Shown here: positions 10,986-22,300 of the stretch, piece by piece
Layout: each line of letters starts with the position of its first letter
How positions within the stretch are numbered: position 1 is the stretch's first letter
From: Adiantum capillus-veneris
Taxonomy: Eukaryota > Streptophyta > Polypodiopsida > Polypodiales > Pteridaceae
Assembly: GCA_014529385.2 (NCBI GenBank)
Contig: CM043969.1
Location: 10,765,001 to 10,829,000, forward strand
Reading direction: 5' to 3'
Length of the DNA stretch: 64,000 nt
Notes under the pieces: model-generated
The model's input: only the letters and a program-made list of their open reading frames with translations
Told to the model about the DNA's origin: nothing
The model's database searches: none
Position numbers and translations under genes: made by a program

Positions 10986-12539
10986 TGATCTTTAACTTGA
11001 GGGTCTACTCTTGCTTTCTTGTTCTCCCTTGGTTCATGGCAATAACCCCTTTTTCCTGACAAGCAGGCACGACATTTGTCACTTTCCCCTAAGAAGAGGG
11101 ATCTTGCAATCCTACCTAGTCTCACTTGTCCCCGATTACCCATTTTTATCCCACATCGTCCTAGCGTTTAACAGGAAAATTTTAAATCAACATCCGGCCA
11201 TCTGACCCTCTGGATCCGCCCACCCACCGAACCATTTCATGAAAATCCCCTCCCGACGTAGTACTTAACTACTACAAAATCAGGAAGACAGCAGTCTATC
11301 AGACATCATCAAACAACAAGCAGCATGCAATCTGTTGCATACCCTCGTTTAGGGAAATTCATCTAGTTGTTCTCACCAGATCTTTATTTAGAAACTTTTA
11401 ATTCATTTCCTTTCCTTTATCTGCTATAATTAGCTTGTAACTAGTTTCCTAACTAATCAGCAACACATTAGTTTCAACCAATTTATCTTGCCTCCCCATT
11501 CAGGCCAAGATAATCGGTTACAAGCGATCAAAATGGTATCACCTTCACAATATTTTCCAGAATTAAGTGTTTTGGAAAGGCTCATCAAGTAATTTAATCA
11601 TTCCTTCCTAAACATTTTATTTCGAGAGGTATAGCACCATCTGGTCATAGATGCACAGGATAGCCCCTATATTCCTAGCCTTTCCAGTTCCTTTTTAAGC
11701 AACCAAGTCGAACAAATTTCCTTAATTAAATTCACATCATCCTCCCTGAGTATGACCTTCTCTTCCAACTATTGGCATCAGGCCATACCAGATTATGGCC
11801 GATTTCCAATAAGATACCGCGGGTACTTCACCCGACCGGGAAAAAATAAAACAAACCCATTCATTCGTTATCCCTCGGGCATGAATGACCTAGGTATAAA
11901 AACTTGCCGGTTATGTTGCCCTAGCCGAAAAGGGCCAATCTTCGTCAAGTTCCCCAAGAGAATCCTCTCAATGGGCCATCCTTTCAATCAAATTGACCCC
12001 AAGAAGATCCATCTTGGTTTCCGATCATTTCCAGACAATCTTCAAAACTCCTAGTTAAATCTATGTTTTGCAATGGGCTATCCTTATCGCCTCTCAAGAT
12101 TCCTTTTTAACTCCTAGTTGGTTATTTCTAGGTTCATTCATTTATCAACCTTAATTCCTACTTTCATTAATTATCTACCAGCCAAGTTTATTTAGAAAAT
12201 ACAAGTGAGTTTTTGCCATAGCTATTTGATGGTTAATGTCTCTTCGGAAATGCCAACTTTTAAAGTTCAATCCCCATTTTGTACAATTCCCAGGTTTCTG
12301 CAATCCTTTGCCATCCATGGGACATCTCCATGGAAGCTTGTAGAGTTTTCGGTTCAAAACAACATGGAGGTCAATTCCGCGAAGTTATCCCCTATCTCCT
12401 CCATCCCGTATTTGCAAAAAAACTTGAAATTGACAACTTTTAGAAATACTCTTCAATACCAAAAATTGAACTACTTCTATCAAGCTTAGACAACTACTCT
12501 TTTCTTATGGTGCATAGATTTCCATTTAATAAGCTAGAA
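10986..12539. other. Unassigned gene-free DNA
   Basis: AT-rich sequence with only short, motif-free open frames. No LTR, inverted terminus or tandem repeat is visible. It may belong to whatever separates the two halves of the gypsy-type gag-pol. Confidence 0.4.
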
Positions 12540-12565
12540 GGTCATCCTATAATTTATGAGTTTTC

Positions 12566-12627
12566 GAGCTTTCCAATAAAGTTTAAACCTAAAATACAAG
12601 GTAGTCACTAAATCTTACACCTAAGTG
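12566..12627 (+). repeat. 159-bp satellite, left part cut by the DNA transposon
   Basis: The stretch running from aaagtttaaacctaaaata to cacctaagtg matches part of the satellite unit seen at 23640-24290. The unit continues after the transposon at 23629, showing that the transposon inserted into this array. Confidence 0.8.
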
Positions 12628-12648
12628 GGTGGATGCATGAATAGGTGG
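12628..12648 (+). repeat. Left terminal inverted repeat of the 11-kb transposon
   Basis: 21 bp, exact inverse of 23607-23627. Weaker similarity continues inward (ctac ... tgtgtccc-type blocks on the right, ctagctaccc on the left). Confidence 0.85.
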
Positions 12649-13116
12649 TACACTAGCTACCCATTTTTGGGGGTGGTAGCAAGGGGGTGGGTTGGTTGGT
12701 AGCTAGGTGAGTAAACATTGAGAATCTTTTATAAGGTTTTATTTGAAAATTGTTCATCAAAAGGCTTTGAGTAGTGAGCTGGATTTCAAAACTTTAAAAA
12801 TTATCTTTTCAGTATGTGTGAAAGTAGTGCGGGGGGGCCACCTTACTCCACAAACATGACGCCTCCTGCTTGTCGACGGTTGCAGAGGGGGGGCAACTCA
12901 GGTGGCCAAGCAGCTCCTGCAGCAGCTGAAGCAAAATTAGCCACAATTACTGGGAGGCGGAAGAGGGCCCGTCATTCATCTCCCTCACCTGATCCACCCT
13001 CGGACTCCCCTGTTGGAAAGAGGAAGAAGAAGGTCTTGACTCCTTCACCAAAGCCCTGCACTCCTATAGCAAAGAAACATTCAAAAATGGCAGATGTTGT
13101 AACCCCCAACAATGAG

Positions 13117-13982
13117 GTACTACTACATCTTAGTGTTGCTGGCTGTCTCTGCACAATTTATTGTTGTAACTTGTTTCCAAGGTCCATGTAAGCTCTTTTA
13201 AGCTTGCTTTGAAGAAAACCTAAGCTAGAGGCTAGATGTTTGTAGATGCATTCAAGCTCCATAATCTTATGTGCAGGAATTCAAGCTTGCATTGAAAACC
13301 CGTGTAGAGGCATGCATGCATGCATTCAAGCTTGCATTGAAAACTTGTGTAGAGGCATGCATGCATTCAAGCAGATATATTTGTGCATGTTGCATTTTTT
13401 ATTGAACTTCAGTTGGCTGGCTGCACATGCATTCATGTCTTGTGCATAGTTGGGACCGTACTCGTATGGATTGAAAATCATAGTGCTATGAAGAAGCATG
13501 AATCAGTGATACTCTATTAGTGTGGTAGCTACCACCTGCAACACTCATTTAATATAGGGAAAGTGCATAAGAGATCATCAAGATTGTAGCTTTCAGCATT
13601 CTGCAAAAAACATAACAAGTTGGTAGCATTATGTTAGCCAGCTACCAATCAAAAAGTTCATTTAGCAAAGAAATACCAAGGTGGTAGTTACATGGTAGCT
13701 ATCTGTCTGGGACACATGTAGTTGTACCACCTATTCATGCACATGCCCAGCCTGCTTCTGCTCCTGCTCAATGCAATAATTGATGTTTAATGTGAAAACT
13801 TCTGTAAAATTGTGATATTATAAATGCTCACCATGCATAAGTTATCTAAGTTTTCAGTAAATTTATGGCTGTGTATGTTTCAAGCTTAAGTGTTGAACCA
13901 TACTCCAATCATACTTCCATACCCTTATGCGTTTTCCGTATGGAAACAACTATGGTCTTATGTTTTTCCTTGTATTTTACAG
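13117..13982 (+). other. Intron 1 of transposon gene A, with a second end-like sequence
   Basis: GT at 13117 and AG at 13981-13982 bound an 866-bp intron. It holds short direct repeats near 13265-13370 (ttcaagcttgcattgaaaac-type units), several ggtagctacc-like motifs (13527-13712), and at 13727-13747 a sequence closely resembling the right terminus of the element, preceded by a gggacaca block as at the true right end. Confidence 0.55.
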
Positions 13983-14393
13983 GGCAAAGGCCGTTGGTGC
14001 ACTCCATATGTGCCATTTGAAAGGAAAACAATTTTTTGCATGACAAAGCGTCAAGCCCATGAAGTATACGACCTCCCCAACTCTAGAGTGGATGCTCGAC
14101 TGCTGACTGAGGCAGATTTCACCAACAAACATTGGTTGAAATGCTTTAAGGAGGTGCCGAAGAGTGGCAGCAAAGTAAAATGTAGAGATGTGAAGCGAGA
14201 GCTCTGGAACAGGTTTTATGTAGTGTTCACATCCGTGTATCAAGAACCTCCTGGCAATTATGGTATGGAGGTGACTAAAGGATTTGCTAGAGGCTTTCTA
14301 TATGAGCAGTTGAAGGGACAGGTTGACTGGGCTTTGTTTTCAAAATGTATTGTCACAAATATGGATCTAGGAAAATTACATGCAAAGAAGTAG
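13983..14393 (+). pseudogene. Gene A exon 2: unrecognised conserved-looking region
   Basis: Starts after the acceptor at 13982 with GKGRWCTPYVPF and runs to KLHAKK before a TAG at 14391. No known domain is recognised. A potential 42-bp intron (GT at 14390-14391, AG at 14430-14431) would remove both stops and keep frame, but that is very short for a plant intron. Alternatively TAG TGA at 14391-14396 are disabling mutations. Confidence 0.45.
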
Positions 14394-14432
14394 TGATGGG
14401 CAACTTTCCATTCCTCCTCTGCCCCTAACAGT

Positions 14433-15300
14433 TTGTGGCGAACGACGAGGACTCTAGATCATTTGGAGGCACCCCAGGAAACTTTGATCGATACAGTGGA
14501 TGATGTGCAGGAAAAGAATTTATTTGGTCCATCGTCTCTTACATAGTTAGATACTGTTTACAACATGGTTGTAAGCAAGCATTCTTTTGCATTGTCAAAG
14601 TACAATGAAGCTTTTAAGAAGCTAGAATTGCTTCAGGCTGATGTGCAACGAAATGAAGGTGCCAACCTCCTAGTGGAAAAGCTCAGAGGCCAGTTGAAAG
14701 ATGTAGAGACTGCATTACTAAAGGCAGAAGGTAGCGTCAATGTTGTGGATGCAATGAAGGTGGAGCAGCTTAAAAATACTATCGGTAGGTAGTTGCTAAC
14801 ACTCCAAACATTGCAAGTAGTAGTTAAGGAGAAGGCATCACTTGATGCTATGGATAGTGCTCTAAAGGAGAGAGATTTTACACAGGAAGTGGAGGAGTGT
14901 GAACAGGCGCGGATGGATTTTGTGAAGACCAAGCAGGTCAAAAGAAGTACAGTTTTGTTGTCTGCACCTCCGCTGAAAGTTCCACCTATGGATATGGGCA
15001 CCTTGCCTTTGGACAAAGTTCGCAATGCTTGTGGGTTGACAATGTACAACGATGATGCACTTGGCATGTTTTTTCTGCCCTGCAATCATGCCTTTCACAT
15101 GTACTGTTTTGGCCATCTTGTTGCAAGCAAAGAAACATGCATGGAGATGGGATGCATGCAACCGATTTTTCATACCCTGCGGTCTTTGGTGATCCTCAGC
15201 AGTACGAATGCCAATTTCCAAGGAGTGCAATCAGACACCAAACCCTCATCAGTGCCCTTAAGCAAGGACCCTGGTATACACCCTGCTGCATTTTGTAGCA
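14433..15300 (+). pseudogene. Gene A coiled coil and RING-like zinc cluster
   Basis: The frame reads through TAG at 14544-14546 and 14790-14792, both in positions where CAG (Gln) would fit. Residues from about 14565 to 14940 are heptad-like and rich in Leu, Lys and Glu (FKKLELLQADV, VEQLKNTI), suggesting a coiled coil. From about 15025 there is CGLTMYNDDALGMFFLPC followed by NHAFHMYCF and a later CMEMGC. This pattern of Cys and His pairs (C..PCxHxFHxxC..C..C) resembles a RING-H2-type finger. Near 15163 a different frame reads DFSYPAVFGDPQQYECQF, so a frameshift is likely there. Confidence 0.5.
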
Positions 15301-15357
15301 TTGAGCTTAAATTTATCTGTTTTTTTGTGTTTCTGTTATCAAGGGAACCCTGCTAAT

Positions 15358-15960
15358 TGTAGCTACTAATACAAGATTGGTAGCTACTAGTACAATACTG
15401 GTAGCTACCACTCTCATAGTGGCAGCTGTCATGCTAATCCTGATATACTAGCTACCACTATGGTTGTGGCTACCATTCTTCCATGAGCTACTATTCTCCC
15501 ATGGAAGTCTTGTTGGTGGCAAGGTAGCTACCATTCTTCCATTAGCTCTACTGTTTAACCATGGAACTCCTACTGGTGACAAGGAAGTTCTCACTGTCAA
15601 CCCTGGTAGCTACCAGTACAATAGCGGTAGCTACCATTCTGCCATGAGCTGCCATACTGCCAAGGAAGTCCTGCAATTGACAAGGTGGCTACCAGGATTT
15701 CATTGGTAGGCTGCCATTCTTCCATGAGCTGCCATTCTGCCAAGGAAGTCCTGCAAGTGACAAGGTGGCTACCAGGATTGCATTGGTAGCTGCCATTCTG
15801 CCATGAGCTTCCATTCTACCAAGGGAGTACTGCAAGTGACAAGGTAGCTACCAGGATAACATTGGTAGCTACCATGATAGCATTTGTAGCTACCATGATG
15901 GCAGGGGGCAAGGTAGCTACTAGAATAGAATTTGGTAGTACCGGTAGCTTATTAGTGCTT
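15358..15960 (+). repeat. Cluster of TGGTAGCTACCA palindromes (gene A intron)
   Basis: More than a dozen exact or near copies of ggtagctacc occur within 600 bp, mixed with a loosely repeated longer unit (gccattctgccatgagct, gtcctgcaagtgacaaggt). The 10-bp core is its own reverse complement. A second small cluster lies at 16122-16302 in the same intron. Confidence 0.8.
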
Positions 15961-16355
15961 GCCTGGTATCTTCTATTGTCATGCTAACCCTGCATGTAAC
16001 TTGAAAACTTGTTCTTAATTTCTTATTGTGAAGAACAAAATTAAAGGTGTTGGTACATGCTGAGAAGGAAGATGTTTTAGATAAAGGTTGTTTCCAATCT
16101 TTTATTCTGTTAACCACCACTATTAGATTGCTTACTACTACTAGGATAGCATTGGTGTCCCCTATGTCATCTTGGTAGCTCTCAGTTAGCCAGCTACCAG
16201 GTTGGCATTGGTAGCTACCAGGATATTGCTGGTAGTTATTAGTGCTTGCCTGGTAGCTTCCACTATCATGCCTGGTAGCTTCCACTATCATATTGTAGCT
16301 ACATGTAACTTGAAATAGCAAGTTCTTAATTCCTTAATACTTTTCATGACTGCAG

Positions 16356-16748
16356 AGGCTGAGCTAGAGGCTGAGCCAGAGACTACAGTTGAGAAGGAAG
16401 GTGTGTTAGAGAAGTATAGTCCTGAGAATGGAAATCAAGCAGAAAATGCTCCTTCATCAATGAAGGACGATGAAGTATCAGCCAGAGACACCAGTCCCTC
16501 CATCCTGCAGAACATACAAATGATGCAAAGGGAAAGAAAGAGAAAGATGACAGGTGTTATTTCTGGGTTTTTTTTCCCTAAAGGTAGATAATATTGTTTA
16601 AGGTTCATTCTTGTTGATTGTTTCTTCTCTCTTGCAGATGGAGCTGCCAAAAAGCCTACAGACGATGCAGAAGGGCAAACAAAGACATCAAAGGACCAAT
16701 TAGTCATAGAGACTAGAGAAAATAGTAACATGGAATCTAGAAGAAAAG
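16356..16748 (+). pseudogene. Gene A acidic linker exons
   Basis: Two small exons, 16356-16553 and 16638-16748, have cag/ and /gt borders and matching phase. They encode a hydrophilic, Glu-, Ser- and Lys-rich linker (EAELEAEPETTVEKEG; KKPTDDAEGQTKTSK) with no recognised domain. They join the repeat-bearing exon at 16964 in phase 1. Confidence 0.55.
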
Positions 16749-16963
16749 GTGCTACAACAACCAGAGTCAAAAAAAGACTCCAAACATAGTCTCGATATTT
16801 TTGCTTTGTAGCCTATCCCCATTTTTGGCTCTTTTCCTAAATCCTGTCGCCGTTTTTGGCTTTGTAACAATTCTCCATTTCCTATGAATTAAGAAATCCA
16901 AAATCAATTTTTTTTTGTCCTGTCCATCATTGTTGTTTATCTCATTATTGTTTTTATGTTCAG

Positions 16964-17685
16964 ATGCTGCCACTAGCAACATTGACAATCTTGATCATAT
17001 AATAAGTATGATAGCACAGTCTACTATGAAAGACCCTCCTGATGTAGATGGTTCATTTAGAGTTGAGGGCCAAGTCCCATGTGCTAGCAACATTGATGAC
17101 CAAGAGGACAAAAACACGGAGTTTTTTGTCCTCAGTACAGGCGAGGACACGGAGATTATCATGAAAAAGTCTGAACCAAGAAGGGAAAATGGTGATGCAT
17201 CTTTGGATGCAGGTGGTGATGGAAGTTGTGCAATTGGTGCAATTGGTGCAGTTGGTGCAGGTGGTGCAGGTGATGACATGGAGATTACAATTGATAAGTC
17301 TGAACCACCTTGGGAAGATGGTGACGCATCTGTGGATGCAGGTGGTGCAGGGAGTGCAGGTGAAGACACAGAAATTATCATTGAAAAGTCTGAATCACCT
17401 TGGGAAGATGGTGATGCATTTGTGGATGCAGGTGGTGAAGCAAGTTGTGCAGGTGAGGACACGGAGATTACCAATGAAAAGTCTGAACCACCTCAGGAAG
17501 ATGGTGATGCGTCTGTGGATGCAGGTGGTGATGCAGGTTGTGCACCTGGTGCAGTTGGTGCAGGTGGTACAGAATATGTAAGGCACGATGATGGGACGGT
17601 GTATCAGCAAAGGGAGGATGGAGGAGGTGCAGGTGGTGTTGCAAATTATGTTAGGAACGATGATGGGACGGTGTCTCGTCCATGA
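16964..17685 (+). pseudogene. Gene A acidic repeat region
   Basis: The exon starts after ttatgttcag. It encodes four imperfect repeats, each about 30-45 residues, of the form GEDTEI...KSEPP.EDGDASVDAGG between about 17141 and 17548, separated by Gly/Ala-rich spacers (AIGAIGAVGAGG). Two copies of YVR.DDGTV follow. The composition is acidic and probably disordered. The frame ends at TGA 17683-17685, but the next codons continue in frame into the phosphatase domain; CGA (Arg) there would give one protein. Confidence 0.6.
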
Positions 17686-18354
17686 AAGGATCCTGGGAAC
17701 ATATTGTTTGAGAGTAAGCCAGCTCTAATCCTTGATATTAATGGTGTCCTGCTGACTTCATTAGACAAGAGGTACCGTTCACGGAAGCCTACCTATTGGA
17801 ATGATCTAGAAATTGTAGACATAGCACGGGTGTCTGCTTGGTATAAAAGGGATGCATCTGCATTCTTGGACTGGTGCCTTGTGCACTTTGATGTATTTGT
17901 GTGGACCTGCTGCATGAAGACTAAAGTAGAAAACCTGTTGAGTGCCTACTTTCTTGATCAATTTCCCCAAATCAAGGAAATTCTTGCACAGCAGGATTGT
18001 GTAAGAGATGCTAGAATCAAGATAACTGGTGGAAAGCCTGTATTTTACAAGAAGCTAAGTGACTTCTAGGAGAAAAGAGGTCAGTACACTGCTACGTCCA
18101 CAATTCTAGTGGATGACACACGGTACAAGCAGCTGTGGAATCCTCTAGGCACTTTTTGCATTGTGAAGAATATGGAAAATTAGAATCCCACTGAGATGCA
18201 AGGATATCTTACAACAACTGTAAGATCTTGGCTCACGGCTTGGCTTTGTGCGGAAGATTGCCTCAAGTATGCCGAGGACTGTGCACTGCCGAGACCGATC
18301 AATAACTTGAGCATTAGGATCTCAAAGCAGTGGCGTCTAGAGTATTACGGCTAG
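17686..18354 (+). pseudogene. FCP1/NIF-like HAD phosphatase domain carried by the transposon
   Basis: In frame with the repeat exon, this stretch has the HAD-family order. LILDINGVLL (nucleophile Asp at 17734) is a D-x-N-G form of motif I seen in plant FCP1-like proteins. FDVFVWTCC follows, and LVDDTRYKQLWNP lies near 18110-18150 (C-terminal acidic motif, VDDxxxK..NP type). FCP1-like proteins remove phosphate from proteins such as the RNA polymerase II tail. Activity cannot be inferred because motif I has Asn in place of the second Asp. TAG codons at 18067-18069 and 18181-18183 interrupt the frame, which otherwise ends at 18352-18354. Confidence 0.7.
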
Positions 18355-19312
18355 ATATATTATCTTGATGTCTAACCATGATAAGCAATGTAAACAATCA
18401 ACCATTTACTGACTTATGGAGTATTTTGCTCACTTGTAATGAAGACACAATGTAGTAAAGCAACTTTTGTTAACTTGTACACTTGTTTACGTTTTCACAT
18501 TGTTCATCATTGCACCTCCACAGTTGCACAATTACAAGTACTTAATACAACTTCCAATACTAGGAAATGTTAAGGGCAGCTACCAGTCTACATAGTAGCT
18601 ACCCTTGCACAACTACTTAGCTACACTTGTTTAATTTTTCTATGTCTGTTGTGGAGATGATTTATTTCTTATGGCTTAATGTACACGCAGGAGTACTAGT
18701 GGGCACTTGGTTTGGTTCTAGTGGTCATGATCATTCATGCATCAGATGTATTCGGCATTTACCAGAGTCACTTGTCCATTGTCTCTTAGGACTCGCACAT
18801 GCAGCCTCGAATGTTTGAAAAGTGCTGCCACGTTTGCACGCCCCTGCGCTTATTTTGAACGGCTACTTATCACCCCCAACATGATGACCCCCCCCCCCCC
18901 CCCTTCACGACGTTCAGCTGTAACGGCGCCAATGGCGAAGGCGGGAGAGAAGCAGGAGCCTGCAAAAGACTGCTAACACTTGCTGCTACGGGCCTGCAAA
19001 AGCTGACCATATCCTCTGTCAACACAACCGTTGAGCAACCGCCTGCTATGCATGTGCGAGATCCGTCATTGGTTGGCTGTCCGGTCAGGGGCATCAAACC
19101 CTTGAATGGTCGGCTGCATGTGCGAGTCTCATCTGGAGTTGCCCTCATCTCCTTTTTTAGGGAAAGGCTTTCGATAAAGTGTTCATGCTATGTGCCTCAG
19201 GATATCACATAGCCATTTTAGCCATGATTCAAGCAATTGCAAAACAGGGTGATGCTCAGGACAGAGATTACGGAGATTTCCCTAAAGAAAAAAAAAAAGA
19301 TGTGAAGGGCCA
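18355..19312. other. Intergenic region between the converging transposon genes
   Basis: No coding potential is seen. It contains one small pair of ctagctacc-like motifs (18578-18602) and a poly-C run at about 18889-18904. Transcripts from both genes would end here. Confidence 0.5.
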
Positions 19313-22300
19313 TCAAAAGCAGCTTAGATTAGAACTAGGAATGCTATACATCAAAAGGAGTGCTATTGTAAATAGCCTCATATGTTTCTGAGTAAAGTAA
19401 GAATTTTCTTGTACGTCCCACTTTTTGCATTGGGAACTTAATAGCTCGTACAAGGTGGATTGCAAGGTGGCTTCAAGCTCAGAATTTAATAGCTTGAACT
19501 CATAGGGATTTTCTTTAGCTTGTTTGTACCAAACCCCTTTGACAACAAATGAGCTGGCATTGCAAACATTCCCCCATGCATCTCTTGGCAAAGCTTTAGT
19601 TTGAGTCTTTTTTGCTGTACATTTCAAGACATAGAAATCCACAAGCTCCTTATTGTCATGAGGAGCTATAACAGCAAAATTGTCACCAACATGAAGTGCA
19701 TCACTCAACGCATCATGGTGTCCTTCATATGCAAACTCTTCAATCTCATCATCATCTTCGACATCATCTGTAGGTTCAAGGTTAACATAATTCCATGCAG
19801 AAACGTGTGATTTGTTTGAACACCTCCTCCAGCTGCCTTGCAAACAAGTACTACAAAAGGATGAGAATTGCCGATACCTAACAAGTTTTTTATTTGTTAA
19901 GGAGTAGCTGCCGACACAATGTAACCCACGTGAATTAGGCACAGATTTACAATCTCGACCTTGGCTTCTATCCACATCACCTACTTTGACCTACCAGAAC
20001 AGCCGAGTAACTTGTTGTACCTACGAAGAATACTGGCTGTAGCACCATTGGACATGGTTTCTCTCAAAAATGGCACCACATCTGCTGCACATTGTAATTT
20101 CACACAGTCTGGCTTTAGGTGCTCCTGAGTGAGATGCCTCTTAATAACAACACCTGCACCATCATGTTCGCCCTTCCCATGACCTGAACCTGAAAAGTGA
20201 TGTGTCATTTTCAAACTTGTCAGAGTTCCATATCGAGCAACAAAATAAAAAGGCCTCTTTGCTTTGAACTGTGAGGCTGCTCCATCTGGCCAGACCCAAT
20301 GTTCTTTAAGCGATATGCCTAGCTCTTTCAACCAACCATAATGGAGCATAAAGCAATGCTGGACAAAAAGAGTATCATGGCATTTATCATCATATATATA
20401 GAAATGATAGTATTTTTGGACACTACCTGCAATCCTCACATATGTAATGTGAACTAAGATTGTCACCTGGCTAGAAAACCAATGCATCGATTGGATCTCG
20501 TTCTGTTCTTTGAAAGTGTAATTTTCAGTGAAATCCACCACTGACACTACCACATGTTCAGGGAAGAAACGTAGACAATCTTTAAACTGCTCGGCCTACC
20601 ATTTGTAAACAAAATTGTGCTTTATAAACTTACTCAGATGATCCTTGAACAGTATGAAAAGCTGCCCGCACCGCATCTCCTTGTGAGAAAGAACTTTTCT
20701 TTTCTTCTTTTTCCCTGAATCTGCTTCGCCAACTTCAAGGTCTTCAAAAATCTTAACTGTTACCATGCGTGCACCATTTAAATCTTCAATCGAGCAAATT
20801 GGTAGCTTCTTTGAAGGCCCACATGAAGAGCATTTGCCAATCAAACACATCAGTGCAAAAAAAATTGACCCGCTAGCCTTCGAGCGTAAAACTGACTCCC
20901 AAAGCTTTGTAATGCTAGGGCACTGATTTGTCTGAGCACTACATTTCAAATATGCACCACAATTATCACATTGACAACTACACTCTTTCCCATGCACACC
21001 ATAAGAAATCTGCCTTATATGGTTTACAACATCCCTCAAGAATGACATTTGATTATGAGTGATGCAACAACTGTAGCGATCTCGAAGCTTGCGTACAAAA
21101 TAAGGTTTCATCTTTTCAAATGTTCTTTGGTGAATTTGTACCTCTGGGTGACTCTGTTTGAAGGCAAGAAGAATTATACCTGCATTAAATAATGATATTC
21201 AGTACAGTTATTAGCAAAATCATAACTTATTTGCTGACATGCAAAATTGAGATCAATCTGGTGGGAGCTAGTATAAGAATGGTAACTAATACTTTTGTGA
21301 TTAGTGGGAGGAGAAAAGTTACAAGAGCCTGAGTCTAATAGTACAAAGCACTCTAAGACCTGGTTGTTATCAGACTACCTAAGGGTAGCTGCCAGGTTAA
21401 CAGTGGTAGCTGCCAGGTTGATAGTGACAGCTACCAGATTGACAAAGATAGCTACCAATCCACCAAGATTGCCATGGAAAACTGGTAGCTTCCATCAAGA
21501 TTGCCATGGAAGACTGGTAGCTTCCACCAGGATTGCATGGCAGAGTGGAAGCTATTAATCTTAGAATGGTAACTAATATTTTGTGATGAGTGGAAGGAGA
21601 AAAGTTACAAGAGCCTGAGTCTAATAGTAGGAAGCACTCTAAGACTTGTGGCTACCTTTACCATGAGTAGCAGTGTAAGGCTGGTTGTTATCAAACTACC
21701 TAAGGATAGCTACCAGGTTGACATTGATAGCTACCATGTTGACAGTGATAGCTACCAATCCACCAGGATTGCCATGGCAAACTGGTAGCTTCCACCAAGG
21801 TTGCCATGGCAGACTGGTAGCTTCCACCAGGATTGCATGGAAAACTGGAAGCTATTACTCTTAGAGTGATAGCTCCAGCTAGCACTAGGATACTGATAGC
21901 TACCAAGTTGACAATAATAGCTACCAGTACACCAATACTACCATGGAAATCTGGTAGAAAGCACCATCAGATTGGTGGCTACCTTATCATGACTATGAGA
22001 TTGTAAACTAGTAGGTTGAACGTGGTAGCCAGCAAATTTACCAAGAACACCATGGCAGATTGGTAGCAACTCCTATCAGACTAGTAGCTACCTTTACCGA
22101 GGACAACATAGACGCTGTCAAAGTCTGCTGACAGTGGTAATTATAAGGATCACAATGGTAGCTACCAGTCATGTATAGTAAGCTACCTATTTGGCAGTGG
22201 TAGTTACTAGGTCTAAGCAATGTGCAACAATAAGCAAACTGTACAACAGTCAATAGAAGTACAACCAAACCAGTGCCATAATTCTCAATGAAAATAAGCT

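Larger units (their letters stand above)
12814..18354 (+). pseudogene. Transposon gene A: multi-exon gene ending in an FCP1-like phosphatase
   Basis: Proposed exons: 12814-13116; 13983 to about 14390; about 14432-15300; 16356-16553; 16638-16748; 16964-18354. Exon 1 (GAG then GTACTA) joins the exon after TTTTACAG at 13982 in phase 0. The 16553/16638 and 16748/16964 junctions have GT/AG borders and both keep phase 1, which supports splicing. A cttttcag just before the first ATG suggests an upstream 5' exon. The product would have a basic, Pro/Ser-rich N-terminus with nuclear-localisation-like clusters (GRRKRARH, GKRKKK), a novel conserved-looking region, a coiled coil, a RING-like zinc cluster, acidic repeats and a C-terminal HAD phosphatase domain. 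In-frame stops at 14544, 14790, 17683, 18067 and 18181 and a probable frameshift near 15163 show decay. Whether this is one gene or two adjacent genes is not certain. Confidence 0.6.

Noticed and set aside
12972-13191. Exon 1 of gene A continuing past 13116 to 13191
   Set aside because: A good GT donor at 13117 and phase-matched acceptor at 13982 explain the end better; the extra residues are intronic.
14390-14431. A 42-bp intron in gene A removing TAG TGA
   Set aside because: GT/AG borders and frame fit, but it is shorter than usual plant introns and the gene has other stops. Left as an alternative only.
17395-17610. Cys/Thr-rich minus-strand frame and Met/Val-rich plus-strand frame over the gene A repeats
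   Set aside because: They are shadow frames of the tandem repeat.
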